From the IMG/VR virus record IMGVR_UViG_3300035698_010378, positions 1 through 33,380 of that record: a DNA stretch of 33,380 nt; one strand, written 5' to 3'. Positions 1 to 6,556 of this stretch are shown piece after piece (the first letter of the stretch is position 1; the number at the start of each line of letters is the position of its first letter). Made by a program: the position numbers and the translations under genes. The DNA comes from a virus. The notes beneath the pieces were generated by a model, which saw only the letters and a program-made list of their open reading frames with translations, was not told the origin of the DNA and searched no databases.

Positions 1-322
1 GATTATAAAAAGAAGGATAACACCCCCTTCTAAATTCATGCAGAAAGTTTATATTAATGTTCCGATATGGAGTAGCCGGGCCGTTGGGATAAAAGAAAAA
101 TATCTAGAGGATGATTTAATGGTAGAGCCTCTTTAAAGGAATATCCATTTGAAACAGTTGGGGATAATTAACATTTAAAGAACCAATAAAGAGATTGATT
201 GTTGGATATTGGAGCCTCCCGTAATTAATCTCCCTATTGTTTCTTTAAGAAGTCTGCCGAGTATAGTTATAGCTAACGCACGGCAGTTCCTTAAGGAAAT
301 AAAATAATTTAAGATACTAAAT
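1..322. other. Structured non-coding leader region
   Basis: No convincing gene is seen in this stretch. It holds several dyads. A small hairpin pairs 11-16 with 26-31. A long imperfect stem pairs 175-200 with 223-248, with only a few mismatches and one G-U pair, around a 22-nt loop. A 6-bp hairpin pairs 254-259 with 281-286, and a perfect 12-bp palindrome lies at 287-298, 24 bases before the first gene. The first 33 bases read as an open frame ending in TAA and could be the tail of a truncated gene. Whether the region is transcribed as a small RNA, is a leader, or is a genome-end structure cannot be decided from sequence. Confidence 0.5.
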
Positions 323-517
323 ATGAAATATATAATATTTTTTATGTGGCTTTCAACGGCAATGTTTCTTAGTATAATTTTCTCGGCAATTCTAATACTA
401 GATGAACCGATGACTGTATTTTTTGGATGGCTTTTTCTTATCGGTCTTTTGATTGTTATGATTCCTAGTGGATATTATTCAATCAGAGGTTTATCGAAAA
501 AAGTGCATAGCCTGTGA
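323..517 (+). CDS. Small two-segment membrane protein, unknown function
   Basis: The 64-residue product has two hydrophobic stretches, about residues 3-26 and 33-52, separated by a short acidic turn (DEP), and a short basic tail (RGLSKK). It should sit in the cytoplasmic membrane. The start ATG follows an A/T-rich stretch with no SD, the normal context in this genome. It stands alone between two structured non-coding stretches. A second holin or a superinfection-exclusion protein would fit the size and topology, but nothing in the sequence proves either role. Confidence 0.6.
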   Translation: MKYIIFFMWLSTAMFLSIIFSAILILDEPMTVFFGWLFLIGLLIVMIPSGYYSIRGLSKKVHSL

Positions 518-572
518 ATAACTTTATTTGCTATATTCCGAAAAATCTATATAATAAAATTATGGAAAATAT

Positions 573-647
573 ACTGAAACAATTTGAACATTCAGACGCC
601 CTAATAAGTTTGCGTTTCAGTACGCTTTCCAGCTTGTTAGGGTTTTT
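573..647 (+). terminator. Folded leader with terminator-like stem, pseudoknot-capable
   Basis: Bases 599-608 pair with 633-642 (10 bp, one G-U) and are followed by five T (643-647), which is terminator-like despite the long loop. Inside the loop 612-615 can pair with 622-625. Separately, 573-580 is an exact complement of 614-621, so that pairing would either displace the inner hairpin or form a pseudoknot with the large stem. The element ends 14 bases before the initiator start codon at 662. Transcription attenuation or a regulatory RNA is the inference. Confidence 0.5.
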
Positions 648-661
648 AAGTGTTTAAATTT

Positions 662-1369
662 ATGAAAAGAGGATATGTTAGAATATGGAGAAAAATAGCA
701 GACAATCCAATATCAAACAGACCAAGTTATATAGCATTATGGGTTTGGCTTTTATTACTAGCTAATCATAAGCCTAAAAAATTTATGTGGAATAAAGAAT
801 TTATAGTAATAAAAGAAGGTCAACTACTAACAGGGAGAAAAGAATTATCCCTTAAATCAGGCATTCCAGAGTCAACTATTGAAGATATACTAAAAATCCT
901 AGATTCCCAACATCAAATCCAACAACAAAAAACTACCAAATTCCGCATTATTACTATATTAAATTGGAAAGAGTACCAAAACTCCAACATCAAATCCAAC
1001 AACAGAGCAACAACAGAGCAACAACAGGCCGACACAAACAATAACTATAAGAATGATAAGAATACTAATACTAGCGACCTAAAGGTCGCGGACTATCCAA
1101 TGAATTTAGAAGATTTTAAAGTATGGTGTAAGAAGTCTCCTAGAAGACAGATTAAACTTATTGGAGAATGGGCAGATACTACTAAACCTAATTTCACCAC
1201 AAAAAAACAATGGGACGTATTTATTAAAAGGAACTTACGACCAGCTAAAGACCTTGCAGTCTTTACAGACGAGCAAATAGATAGGGCGTATAGTGAGATA
1301 TTAAAAGGAAAAAGTGATGGCTGGCTTAAAAAGGCTACGTTAGAAACAATTATTAAATTTTTAAACTAA
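662..1369 (+). CDS. Winged-helix phage replication initiator / DnaD-like organizer
   Basis: Residues 1 to about 105 resemble the winged-helix N-terminal domain of phage replisome organizers: an R-x-W-R-K start, a W-V-W-L-L-L-L-A-N core, a G-Q-x-x-T-G-R-x-x-L segment before the recognition helix, and a wing ending N-W-x-x-Y-Q. These families bind the phage origin and load host helicase. A Gln/Asn/Thr-rich linker (about 80-135) follows, then a basic helical C-terminal part that may contact partner proteins. I chose ATG 662 over the in-frame GTG 650 because A/T-rich ATG starts dominate this genome. The linker DNA carries direct repeats, as origins inside initiator genes often do. It is followed by a TAATG-overlapping gene. 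Confidence 0.7.
   Translation: MKRGYVRIWRKIADNPISNRPSYIALWVWLLLLANHKPKKFMWNKEFIVIKEGQLLTGRKELSLKSGIPESTIEDILKILDSQHQIQQQKTTKFRIITILNWKEYQNSNIKSNNRATTEQQQADTNNNYKNDKNTNTSDLKVADYPMNLEDFKVWCKKSPRRQIKLIGEWADTTKPNFTTKKQWDVFIKRNLRPAKDLAVFTDEQIDRAYSEILKGKSDGWLKKATLETIIKFLN
907..1028. repeat. Iteron-like direct repeats inside the initiator gene
   Basis: A 21-bp sequence is present exactly twice, at 907-927 and 984-1004. It is followed by an 11-bp unit (AACAGAGCAAC) in tandem at 1001-1011 and 1012-1022 with a partial third copy. An A/T-rich stretch lies between the two long repeats. They encode the Gln/Asn-rich linker of the putative initiator. Lambda-type phages place origin iterons in the same position, so this is a candidate replication origin; a simple low-complexity linker is the alternative. 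Confidence 0.5.
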
Positions 1370-1701
1370 TGGCATTTAAACAAGAAGAAAAAGTTAGATA
1401 CGATAATAAGTATAGTTTGGACAATCCAACTCATAGGCAGATTATACTAGACTTTGAAAAAGAATTTGGAATATTGAATTTTATGGAGATTTTAAAAAGG
1501 AAAGGCTATTTTAGAATTAATGCTTTTTATCCGAATGGAATTATTGACGGAACATATTTAGAAGAAGTTGAAGACGTTAGAGAAAAATATACAACATTGG
1601 GAAAACTTATTGAACGAAGATTTTATATGAAAAAAAAGGAAGAAACTGATTTGAAAATTAAAGCTGATGAAACTAAAAGACTTCAAGGAAAAAGGGATTG
1701 A
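1369..1701 (+). CDS. Conserved-looking early phage protein, unknown
   Basis: The 110-residue product is charged and soluble, with a lysine-rich helical C-terminus (about residues 85-110). No catalytic or metal-binding motif is seen. The start codon overlaps the stop of the initiator gene (TAATG), which suggests translational coupling, so a role beside replication initiation is plausible. I do not recognise the family. Confidence 0.6.
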   Translation: MAFKQEEKVRYDNKYSLDNPTHRQIILDFEKEFGILNFMEILKRKGYFRINAFYPNGIIDGTYLEEVEDVREKYTTLGKLIERRFYMKKKEETDLKIKADETKRLQGKRD

Positions 1702-1745
1702 TAGTATTAAGTATCTCATCGGTATCTTGCGTAATTAAAAATAAT

Positions 1746-2126
1746 ATGCCATCAGGAATTTATAAAAGGATTAAAAAATGGAAGCATTCTGAAGAAACAA
1801 AGAAAAGAATGAGCGAAACCCAAAAGCGTATAGGAAACAAACCTCCGATAAATAAAAAGAAGAACGAAGAAATTTGGAATTGGAAAGGAGATAATGTAAG
1901 CTATTGTGCACTTCACGCTTGGATTATTAGAAAGAAAGGAAAAGCAAAGATATGTTTAAAATGTGGTAAAGATGAGAAAGTTTGTTGGGCTAATGTAGAC
2001 CATAAATATAGCAGAGAGTTAAGCGATTATATTCAACTATGCTATGGTTGTCATAAAAGATATGATATTAAAAATAATCGGAATAAGAAAGACAAAGTAT
2101 ATCGAGGAAATATAAAATTAATTTAA
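1746..2126 (+). CDS. HNH homing endonuclease with NUMOD3-type N-terminus
   Basis: The 126-residue product starts with a NUMOD3-like DNA-binding module (MPSGIYKR, then an H-S-E-E-T-K-K-R-M-S-E segment), as found in free-standing phage homing endonucleases. The C-terminal HNH/zinc part shows a CxxC pair (CLKCG), a DH pair in ANVDHKYS and a closing C-Y-G-C-H. The enzyme would nick or cut DNA at intronless target sites and spread its own gene. ATG 1746 has the usual AATAAT-type context; an upstream in-frame start at 1698 would add a hydrophobic stretch unlike the family. No hairpin precedes it, unlike the other HNH genes here. It interrupts the early operon between two small unknown genes. Confidence 0.8.
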   Translation: MPSGIYKRIKKWKHSEETKKRMSETQKRIGNKPPINKKKNEEIWNWKGDNVSYCALHAWIIRKKGKAKICLKCGKDEKVCWANVDHKYSRELSDYIQLCYGCHKRYDIKNNRNKKDKVYRGNIKLI

Positions 2127-2147
2127 TTGGTATATTACGAAAATAAT

Positions 2148-2333
2148 ATGAGTGAAAAAAGAGCTATAGATAATTTGCCAGAGAGAAACAATGCTTATTA
2201 TAAACAAGGTTATCATGATGGATTAATTGAAGGAAGAAACCTAGTTTTGGAATCTTTAAATAAGATTGAACAAAATAAAATTGAAGCGAAAAGATTTATA
2301 CCAAATGAAGAATTAGGAAGATTTAAATTATAA
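2148..2333 (+). CDS. Small charged protein, unknown
   Basis: The 61-residue soluble protein has an N-terminal part rich in Asn, Glu and Tyr, a G-Y-H-D-G-L-I-E-G segment and a helical Lys/Glu-rich C-terminus. The ATG at 2148 follows AAATAAT and is preferred over the in-frame TTG at 2127. It lies just after the HNH gene and may be the original neighbour of the 1369-1701 gene. Not recognised. Confidence 0.55.
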   Translation: MSEKRAIDNLPERNNAYYKQGYHDGLIEGRNLVLESLNKIEQNKIEAKRFIPNEELGRFKL

Positions 2334-2339
2334 AATTAT

Positions 2340-2507
2340 ATGAAGAAAAAAGAAGTTGAAAAGGCAGATAAAGGCATAAGGCATTGGACTAGGTTCGCAG
2401 ATAAAAAACCAACAACAATAAGCTTGGAAGGGACAACTCTATCATTGGAAGGAATAAAAAAAATAAATGAAGAAAACAAAAATAATTCTGACCGGAAAGC
2501 TTCCTAG
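2340..2507 (+). CDS. Small basic protein overlapping the resolvase start
   Basis: An open frame of 55 codons starts with an ATG in TAAAATTAT context and overlaps the start of the RusA gene by 41 bases in another frame. The product is Lys/Glu-rich with a T-I-S-L-E-G-T-T-L-S-L-E-G repeat of two similar strands. The overlap and A/T-rich start fit the operon style here, but the short length leaves doubt. Confidence 0.4.
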   Translation: MKKKEVEKADKGIRHWTRFADKKPTTISLEGTTLSLEGIKKINEENKNNSDRKAS

Positions 2508-2865
2508 CACTTCGCATATTTACAAATATCGTTATACCGGAAAATTCATTATGGGCTATATGAGTGCCAAGGGAAAGGAAGCCAAAGAACGCTTTCAGGG
2601 AGAATTTTTAGCCCAATGGGGTTCCAATGTACTAGAGTGCGATTTAAAACTCACTGTGGTCTACTACTGGGGCGACAGGAGGCGTAGAGATATAGATAAC
2701 TTCTCGAAACTATGGTTAGATGCCGGAACTGACATAATTTGGAAAGATGACAAGCAAGTTAAGGATCTTCATTTAAAGATGAATTATGATAAAAATTTTC
2801 CGCGCATTGAGATAGAAATAGAAAAGTTCACAGAGGATCATAATCTAAATATTAGAGAAATATAA
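2467..2865 (+). CDS. rusA: RusA-family Holliday junction resolvase
   Basis: The 132-residue product has the RusA length and fold signature. It opens with a P-S-T-S-H-x-Y-K segment near residue 13, and the catalytic block D75-I-D77-N78-F-S-K81 is followed by D85 and the D94-D95 pair. RusA aspartates bind metal and, with the lysine, cut four-way DNA junctions symmetrically. In phages this resolves branched replication or recombination DNA before packaging. The gene sits in the early region near the replication initiator. The symbol follows the family; the product is diverged from the lambdoid enzyme. Confidence 0.85.
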   Translation: MKKTKIILTGKLPSTSHIYKYRYTGKFIMGYMSAKGKEAKERFQGEFLAQWGSNVLECDLKLTVVYYWGDRRRRDIDNFSKLWLDAGTDIIWKDDKQVKDLHLKMNYDKNFPRIEIEIEKFTEDHNLNIREI

Positions 2866-2886
2866 CTATTATTAATTTAAAATAAA

Positions 2887-3087
2887 ATGTTTAATAAAAG
2901 AAAATATCTTGTTGTGTATTTAGTGAATTCAACTTGGGGAAATATTGAGATTACAAGTGGTGCAAAACTAGAATATGATAATTTTGAGAGGACAAAAATA
3001 ATAATTCAAGAAGCACTCAAACAAGACGAGATTAAGTGTAAGGTAAGTGAAATTATTTTGTTAAATATTATCAAGTTACCAGTTTAA
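2887..3087 (+). CDS. Small protein, unknown
   Basis: The 66-residue product alternates short strands (KYLVVYLV at its start) with a charged central helix and ends in a hydrophobic strand (EIILLNIIKLPV). No known motif or membrane segment stands out. The ATG follows TTAAAATAAA. It lies in a run of small early genes with short spacers. Confidence 0.5.
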   Translation: MFNKRKYLVVYLVNSTWGNIEITSGAKLEYDNFERTKIIIQEALKQDEIKCKVSEIILLNIIKLPV

Positions 3088-3097
3088 TTATAATTTT

Positions 3098-3313
3098 ATG
3101 AGAGAAGAAAATAAATTTATACCGGCAGTGAATGGATGGCAACCAGTTGAAAATTATAAAAATATGTGGGGAGAATTACATCCAACGACACAAGAAAAAC
3201 TAAAAGAATTAAAAAAAGAAGAGCTAGTCGAAATTTGTTTATCTGCTATGAATGCAATGTCTAATATGGATGATGTTGAGATTGCTATTAAAAGAATAAA
3301 AAAATATGTCTGA
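3098..3313 (+). CDS. Small acidic/basic helical protein, unknown
   Basis: The 71-residue product has an N-terminal segment with aromatic residues (NGWQPVENYKNMWG) and a helical C-terminal half beginning L-K-E-L-K-K-E-E-L. Its stop overlaps the next start by 8 bases. The start follows TAATTATAATTTT with no SD. Not recognised. Confidence 0.55.
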   Translation: MREENKFIPAVNGWQPVENYKNMWGELHPTTQEKLKELKKEELVEICLSAMNAMSNMDDVEIAIKRIKKYV

Positions 3314-3464
3314 CGCAAATATAGATTATAAAATATTAAAAAAGTGCGTTAACGGGGAAGAAAGCTATGGGCAGGTGTGTGTTAAATGTGAGAAATGTGG
3401 AAGAAAATTTGGTAAAAAGGGAATTAAAATTAAAAATAGTAATTTAGAGAAGCCATTAAAATAA
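3306..3464 (+). CDS. Tiny putative zinc-binding protein
   Basis: This 52-codon frame starts inside the end of the previous gene. The product has cysteines at 14, 25, 28 and 31 (V-C-V-K-C-E-K-C-G-R-K-F), enough for a small zinc-ribbon-like site, and a basic C-terminus. The next gene follows after 4 bases, which supports it being a real operon member. Confidence 0.45.
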   Translation: MSDANIDYKILKKCVNGEESYGQVCVKCEKCGRKFGKKGIKIKNSNLEKPLK

Positions 3465-3468
3465 ACCT

Positions 3469-3669
3469 ATGAATAATAAAATAAAAATTATTGACAGAGA
3501 AAAACAAACAACAATTCATTTTGGGGGTGGATGTCTATTTTTAAAGTGTTATAAATGTGGAAAAAGAATAGCTGCTGAAGAGGTTAGTTTTCCTGGAACT
3601 CCTGAACAACAAAGAGAACCTAGAAAAAAACTTGCAGAAGCGGAGAAAAAACATTTATTAGTATGTTAA
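3469..3669 (+). CDS. Small CxxC protein sharing a duplicated start segment
   Basis: The 66-residue product begins MNNKIKI and holds one clear C-Y-K-C-G knuckle plus a C just before it and a terminal C, so a single zinc site is possible. Its start region (3463-3486) is nearly identical to those at 3672 and 4609. Function unknown. Confidence 0.55.
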   Translation: MNNKIKIIDREKQTTIHFGGGCLFLKCYKCGKRIAAEEVSFPGTPEQQREPRKKLAEAEKKHLLVC

Positions 3670-3677
3670 TAAAACCT

Positions 3678-3980
3678 ATGAATAATAAAATAAAAGAGAT
3701 AGAGGAAATAATCAGAGAAGAAATCAGAAGAGGACTTAAACTGAAAGAATTAAAAGATTCAGATAATTTGTTACTTGGAGATGGAAAATATATTTATTTA
3801 TTACCCAAAATAGAGGTCGGGCTATTTATTAAAGGGTTAAAAGAACAAATCCAATCTCTTATAGAAGAAGAAAAAGTATCAATGGGAGTTTCTGCTTGGA
3901 AAGAACACGGAAAAAAGAATGGCTACTGGAAGTATTTTATAGAATTAGAAGATTTAAAAAACAAACTTAACAATAAGTAA
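3678..3980 (+). CDS. Helical protein, paralogue of the 4465-4998 product
   Basis: The 100-residue, Glu/Lys-rich, mostly helical product begins MNNKIKEIEE and ends LKNKLNNK. Three DNA segments are shared with the gene at 4465-4998: 37 bp at the start (3672-3708), 25 bp in the middle (3849-3873, encoding IQSLIEEE) and 20 bp at the end (3961-3980). I chose ATG 3678 over ATG 3663 because the shared segment centres on it. No enzymatic motif is visible; a coiled-coil regulator or structural role is only a guess. Confidence 0.55.
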   Translation: MNNKIKEIEEIIREEIRRGLKLKELKDSDNLLLGDGKYIYLLPKIEVGLFIKGLKEQIQSLIEEEKVSMGVSAWKEHGKKNGYWKYFIELEDLKNKLNNK

Positions 3981-4196
3981 ATGACAAAAAAAGAATTTGA
4001 AAAAAGTAAAAAACCATTAGTATTTTTTGTATCTATAGACCCAAAAACAGGGAAAAAAAACTGGGAATATTTAGATGGGTATAGTTGGGATTGGATGAAA
4101 AAACTTATAAAAGATGATTTCCCAGAAAGGTTTTGCTTTGGTATTAGAAATAAGCCAGCTTGCGGTTTGATGGCAAAAGAACTATTTGGTATATAG
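3981..4196 (+). CDS. Small aromatic-rich protein, unknown
   Basis: The 71-residue product starts directly after the preceding stop codon, with no spacer. It is rich in Trp, Tyr and Phe (NWEYLDGYSWDWMKK) and has two cysteines. No known motif. A copy of the repeated 3' segment (4203-4219) lies downstream of its stop, as if a third member of the paralogous set was once here. Confidence 0.5.
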   Translation: MTKKEFEKSKKPLVFFVSIDPKTGKKNWEYLDGYSWDWMKKLIKDDFPERFCFGIRNKPACGLMAKELFGI

Positions 4197-4220
4197 TTAA
4201 ATAACTTAACAATAAGTAAT

Positions 4221-4463
4221 ATGAAAACAAAAGAAGAAACAAGAGATGTGCTTGCTGAAATAGGAAAAAATCCTAGGTATAAATGGTTTTTATTTGTTGA
4301 AGGTTGGAAAATGAGATTGAGACGCTGGAAATTGGTAAAATGTAATCACGATTCATCTTTTGGGGCAGTTGGAGCGGAGAAGCATCAATGTATTGACTGT
4401 AATGAGATAGTGGAAAATCCTGATGCTGAAGAAGAACGAGAATATATTGAAGGTTTAAAATAA
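4221..4463 (+). CDS. Small putative zinc-ribbon protein
   Basis: The 80-residue product has a basic N-terminal half (RLRRWKLVK) followed by a C-N-H ... H-Q-C-I-D-C arrangement that could bind one zinc ion, and an acidic tail (DAEEEREYIEG). The basic part plus metal site would fit nucleic-acid binding, but this is inference. The next gene starts one base after its stop. Confidence 0.5.
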   Translation: MKTKEETRDVLAEIGKNPRYKWFLFVEGWKMRLRRWKLVKCNHDSSFGAVGAEKHQCIDCNEIVENPDAEEEREYIEGLK

Positions 4464-4464
4464 A

Positions 4465-4998
4465 ATGAACAAAACACAAGAAGCATTGAAAAGAATAAAT
4501 ATCCTATTATGCCAAATTGCGGAAAGCATAGAGGAGGGAGAAGTTGAAATGGGATATGTCAGAGACTCAACAGATGAAATAGAAAAAATAATTGATAAAA
4601 TAAAAAACAAACCTATGAATAATAAAATAAAAGAGATAGAGGAAAAGTCTTGGAAAGAATCAAAATATTGGAAAGATATTTGTGAAGAATCTTCTAAACT
4701 TTTCGGTGTATATCCTGATAAAATGGAAAAATTCATCCAATCTCTTATAGAAGAAGAAAGAAAAGAAGCCTACCAAAAAGGTAAAAAGGATGAGGCAAAA
4801 TCAAGAAACTGGGAAAGAACTGAAAAAGCACTAGGAATATTAAAGTTCATAAAGAAAAAAGCTATAGAAGAAGAAAGGGCGGATATTATAAAATGGGCTG
4901 AGGAAAAGGTAGACTTACAAACAAAATCCCATCCAAAAAAGATATGGAATAATTTTATTCACATTGAAGATTTAATCAACAAACTTAACAATAAGTAA
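4465..4998 (+). CDS. Fusion-like helical protein carrying a paralogous C-terminal part
   Basis: The 177-residue product is helical and highly charged. Residues 1-50 are unique. Residue 51 is an internal Met (ATG 4615) that opens a segment matching the start of the 3678-3980 gene over 37 bp, and the middle (4735-4759) and end (4979-4998) also match that gene. It therefore looks like a small upstream gene fused in frame to a paralogue, or two overlapping products from one frame. The stop overlaps the next start (TAATG). Function unknown. Confidence 0.5.
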   Translation: MNKTQEALKRINILLCQIAESIEEGEVEMGYVRDSTDEIEKIIDKIKNKPMNNKIKEIEEKSWKESKYWKDICEESSKLFGVYPDKMEKFIQSLIEEERKEAYQKGKKDEAKSRNWERTEKALGILKFIKKKAIEEERADIIKWAEEKVDLQTKSHPKKIWNNFIHIEDLINKLNNK

Positions 4999-5150
4999 TG
5001 TACTTCTCATTTTCCAGAAAATTTAAAACAAAAAAAGAGTTCCTAAGTTATGTATTTATGTTGGAATATGAAAACTATGGAATGGATGTTTATTGGCGTG
5101 AAGTTGAAAAAGATTACTGGGATATAATTGACGGAAGTTTAAAAAACTGA
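4998..5150 (+). CDS. Small aromatic protein, unknown
   Basis: The 50-codon frame starts by TAATG overlap with the previous stop. The product has a basic N-terminus (SRKFKTKKEF) and a Tyr/Trp/Asp-rich second half. Coupling supports expression. It is the last gene before a strong stem-loop, so it probably ends the early transcript. Not recognised. Confidence 0.5.
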   Translation: MYFSFSRKFKTKKEFLSYVFMLEYENYGMDVYWREVEKDYWDIIDGSLKN

Positions 5151-5176
5151 TAATATTAATATATAATTAGCTTGAG

Positions 5177-5220
5177 AACAAAGGCGGACATCTTCTCTCA
5201 AGCGGATGTCCTCTTTTGTT
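5177..5220 (+). terminator. Strong 16-bp stem-loop, terminator or leader hairpin
   Basis: Bases 5177-5192 pair with 5205-5220 (one mismatch, one G-U) around a 12-nt loop. The left arm starts A-rich and the right arm ends T-rich, as in bidirectional intrinsic terminators, although no free T run follows. The stem ends 8 nt before the ATG of the next HNH gene, so it could equally shape that gene's translation start. Confidence 0.6.
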
Positions 5221-5228
5221 AAAAATAT

Positions 5229-5798
5229 ATGCCAAAAGGAGTTTATAAGCGTAGGAAAGTGTTGAAGCTTTCCGAAGAACATAAAAAAAAGATAAGTATA
5301 GGAATGACAGGAAGAAAGCTTAGTTTGGAGACTAGGTTCAACATAAGTAAGGGAAAACTGAAAATGTTTGATAAGAAATTAGGAAAAGGGAAGAGAAAAA
5401 CTCCAAAAGACAAATTAATTAAAAGGTCTTTAAGGTATAATTTACTAAAAGATGAAGTGCTTAAAAGGGATAATTATTTGTGTAGGGAGTGTTCATCAGA
5501 CAAAGATTTAATAGTACATCATATAAAATCTTGGAATAAATATCCAAAACTAAGATATGACATAAATAATATGTTAACCTTATGTCAGAGTTGCCACAGA
5601 AAGACAGATAATTATGGGAGAAGGTCAGCTGATAATAGGAGCAAGTATAATAAGAACAATACCTTTGAGAAAGAAATAATAAGACTTAGGGATAAGGGAA
5701 AAACATTCATGGAGATTAGAGATATTGTTAATCCTAATCTTAATCGTGATAATATAAAATATATTTATAATGCTGTTACTAAGGATAAAAGTTGTTAA
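5229..5798 (+). CDS. HNH homing endonuclease with NUMOD3 and C-terminal HTH
   Basis: The 189-residue product opens with a NUMOD3-type module (MPKGVYKRRK, then L-S-E-E-H-K-K-K-I-S). The HNH nuclease core lies at about residues 78-125: a C-R-E-C knuckle, the catalytic V-H-H-I, an N in the N-N-M-L-T-L turn and C-Q-S-C-H. A helix-turn-helix-like tail (about 140-185) probably adds sequence recognition. It is a free-standing mobile gene between a terminator-like hairpin and another HNH gene. Confidence 0.87.
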   Translation: MPKGVYKRRKVLKLSEEHKKKISIGMTGRKLSLETRFNISKGKLKMFDKKLGKGKRKTPKDKLIKRSLRYNLLKDEVLKRDNYLCRECSSDKDLIVHHIKSWNKYPKLRYDINNMLTLCQSCHRKTDNYGRRSADNRSKYNKNNTFEKEIIRLRDKGKTFMEIRDIVNPNLNRDNIKYIYNAVTKDKSC

Positions 5799-5840
5799 TA
5801 ACTTTTTCTTAAACCTTTAAATAAGCTACAAATGAGCCAC

Positions 5841-5868
5841 TTGATTTTTCTGAAATATATGCTATACT
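5841..5868 (+). promoter_or_regulatory. Sigma70-like promoter for the third HNH gene
   Basis: TTGATT (5841-5846) and TATACT (5863-5868) are separated by 16 bases. A transcript starting near 5875 would begin with the folded leader at 5895-5946 and reach the ATG at 5955. An open frame extends upstream through this promoter to 5832, but the promoter and leader argue that the extension is not translated. Confidence 0.5.
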
Positions 5869-5894
5869 TTTTATGCAGAAAAATAAAGATAAAT

Positions 5895-5946
5895 CTTCGT
5901 GCATACCCTTTTGGCTCTTCTCACGAAGTGGAGCCAGAATGGTATG
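5895..5946 (+). promoter_or_regulatory. Bistable leader hairpin before HNH gene
   Basis: Two nested stems, 5902-5907 with 5941-5946 and 5912-5917 with 5931-5936, make one fold. A competing 7-bp stem pairs 5895-5901 with 5922-5928. The fold ends 8 nt before the ATG at 5955. Such leaders commonly limit expression of phage homing endonucleases; the switching idea is inference. Confidence 0.5.
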
Positions 5947-5954
5947 AAAATAAA

Positions 5955-6356
5955 ATGGTTAATGCGTCTAGACATCAGATTGAAAAATATGGGAGGGAAA
6001 ATGTAGAAAAAGTTTTTAAGAGGGATAAGGTTTGTACAACTTGCGGAAATAATAAAAGATTAGCAATTCATCATATTGATGGAAATGGTATATATAAATA
6101 TTTAAGAAACGGATTAAAGTGTTCTGAAGCGAAGAAGCTAATTGATAATAATCCTGTTAATCTAAGATTGGTTTGTATAAGTTGCCATACTAAACTACAT
6201 AAAAACTGGGAGAAAAGAAAAAATAAAGGAGGGAAAGGAACTTCAAAGGCATATAAAAAAGGGAAAATAAGGGCAACAAGAAAGAAAATTGAATATTATC
6301 AAGTCTGGAATTACGATAAACTAATGTATGATGTTTTTACTAGAAGGTGTGTTTGA
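5955..6356 (+). CDS. HNH homing endonuclease
   Basis: The 133-residue product has an HNH core: V-C-T-T-C-G knuckle, catalytic I-H-H-I-D-G, an N-P-V-N-L-R turn and V-C-I-S-C-H closing, followed by a long basic tail (KKGKIRATRKK) for DNA contact. It belongs to a different HNH subtype from its neighbour, with a longer insert between the HH and N motifs. The start at 5955 is chosen because a promoter and folded leader lie just upstream; the frame is open back to 5832. It is a probable mobile gene inserted next to another one. Confidence 0.8.
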   Translation: MVNASRHQIEKYGRENVEKVFKRDKVCTTCGNNKRLAIHHIDGNGIYKYLRNGLKCSEAKKLIDNNPVNLRLVCISCHTKLHKNWEKRKNKGGKGTSKAYKKGKIRATRKKIEYYQVWNYDKLMYDVFTRRCV

Positions 6357-6383
6357 AAAACATTCCTTGCAGTAAAAATAAAG

Positions 6384-6444
6384 AACGGGCAACATCAGGT
6401 TTACCAGACATAATCTTTAGCCTTAAAAGGCTTTCTTGCCCGTT
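6384..6444 (+). ncRNA. Folded intergenic RNA: closing stem with two inner hairpins
   Basis: A perfect 9-bp stem pairs 6384-6392 with 6436-6444. It encloses a small hairpin at 6398-6405 and a second at 6419-6432 (4 bp, 6-nt loop). This three-way layout lies between an HNH gene and the next operon, just before an intrinsic terminator. It may be a small structured RNA or a processed 3' end. Confidence 0.4.
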
Positions 6445-6498
6445 ATAAATTATGAAAAGAATTCTTCCAATTAAGAGATTAGTTTTAAGCATAGAATG

Positions 6499-6523
6499 CT
6501 GATTTATTATCAGTGTTTTTTTT
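6499..6523 (+). terminator. Intrinsic terminator
   Basis: A 5-bp stem (6499-6503 with 6509-6513, 5-nt loop) is followed by TG and eight T (6516-6523). A second short hairpin (agcat/atgct) lies immediately before it. It would end transcripts from the HNH genes ahead of the operon starting at 6557. Confidence 0.6.
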
Positions 6524-6556
6524 ATTTACGTTAATTTTTTAAAATAATATAAATTT

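Noticed and set aside
1-33. Open frame of 10 codons ending in TAA at the window start
   Set aside because: Could be the tail of a truncated gene, but the upstream sequence is missing and a match by chance is likely.
562-657. 31-codon frame starting with ATG in good A/T-rich context (MENILKQFEHSD...)
   Set aside because: It coincides almost entirely with the interleaved stem-loops and T run before the initiator gene, so its codons are better explained as RNA structure. A leader peptide is still possible.
1698-1745. Upstream extension of the first HNH gene
   Set aside because: It adds a hydrophobic stretch before the NUMOD3-type start and lacks a good start context; ATG 1746 fits the family.
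5832-5954. Upstream extension of the 5955 HNH gene
   Set aside because: The stretch contains a promoter-like pair of boxes and a bistable leader hairpin, and the encoded residues do not look like an HNH N-terminus.
6452-6502. 16-codon frame (MKRILPIKRLVLSIEC) before the 6499 terminator
   Set aside because: Too short and ends inside the terminator stem. A leader peptide cannot be excluded, but nothing else supports it.
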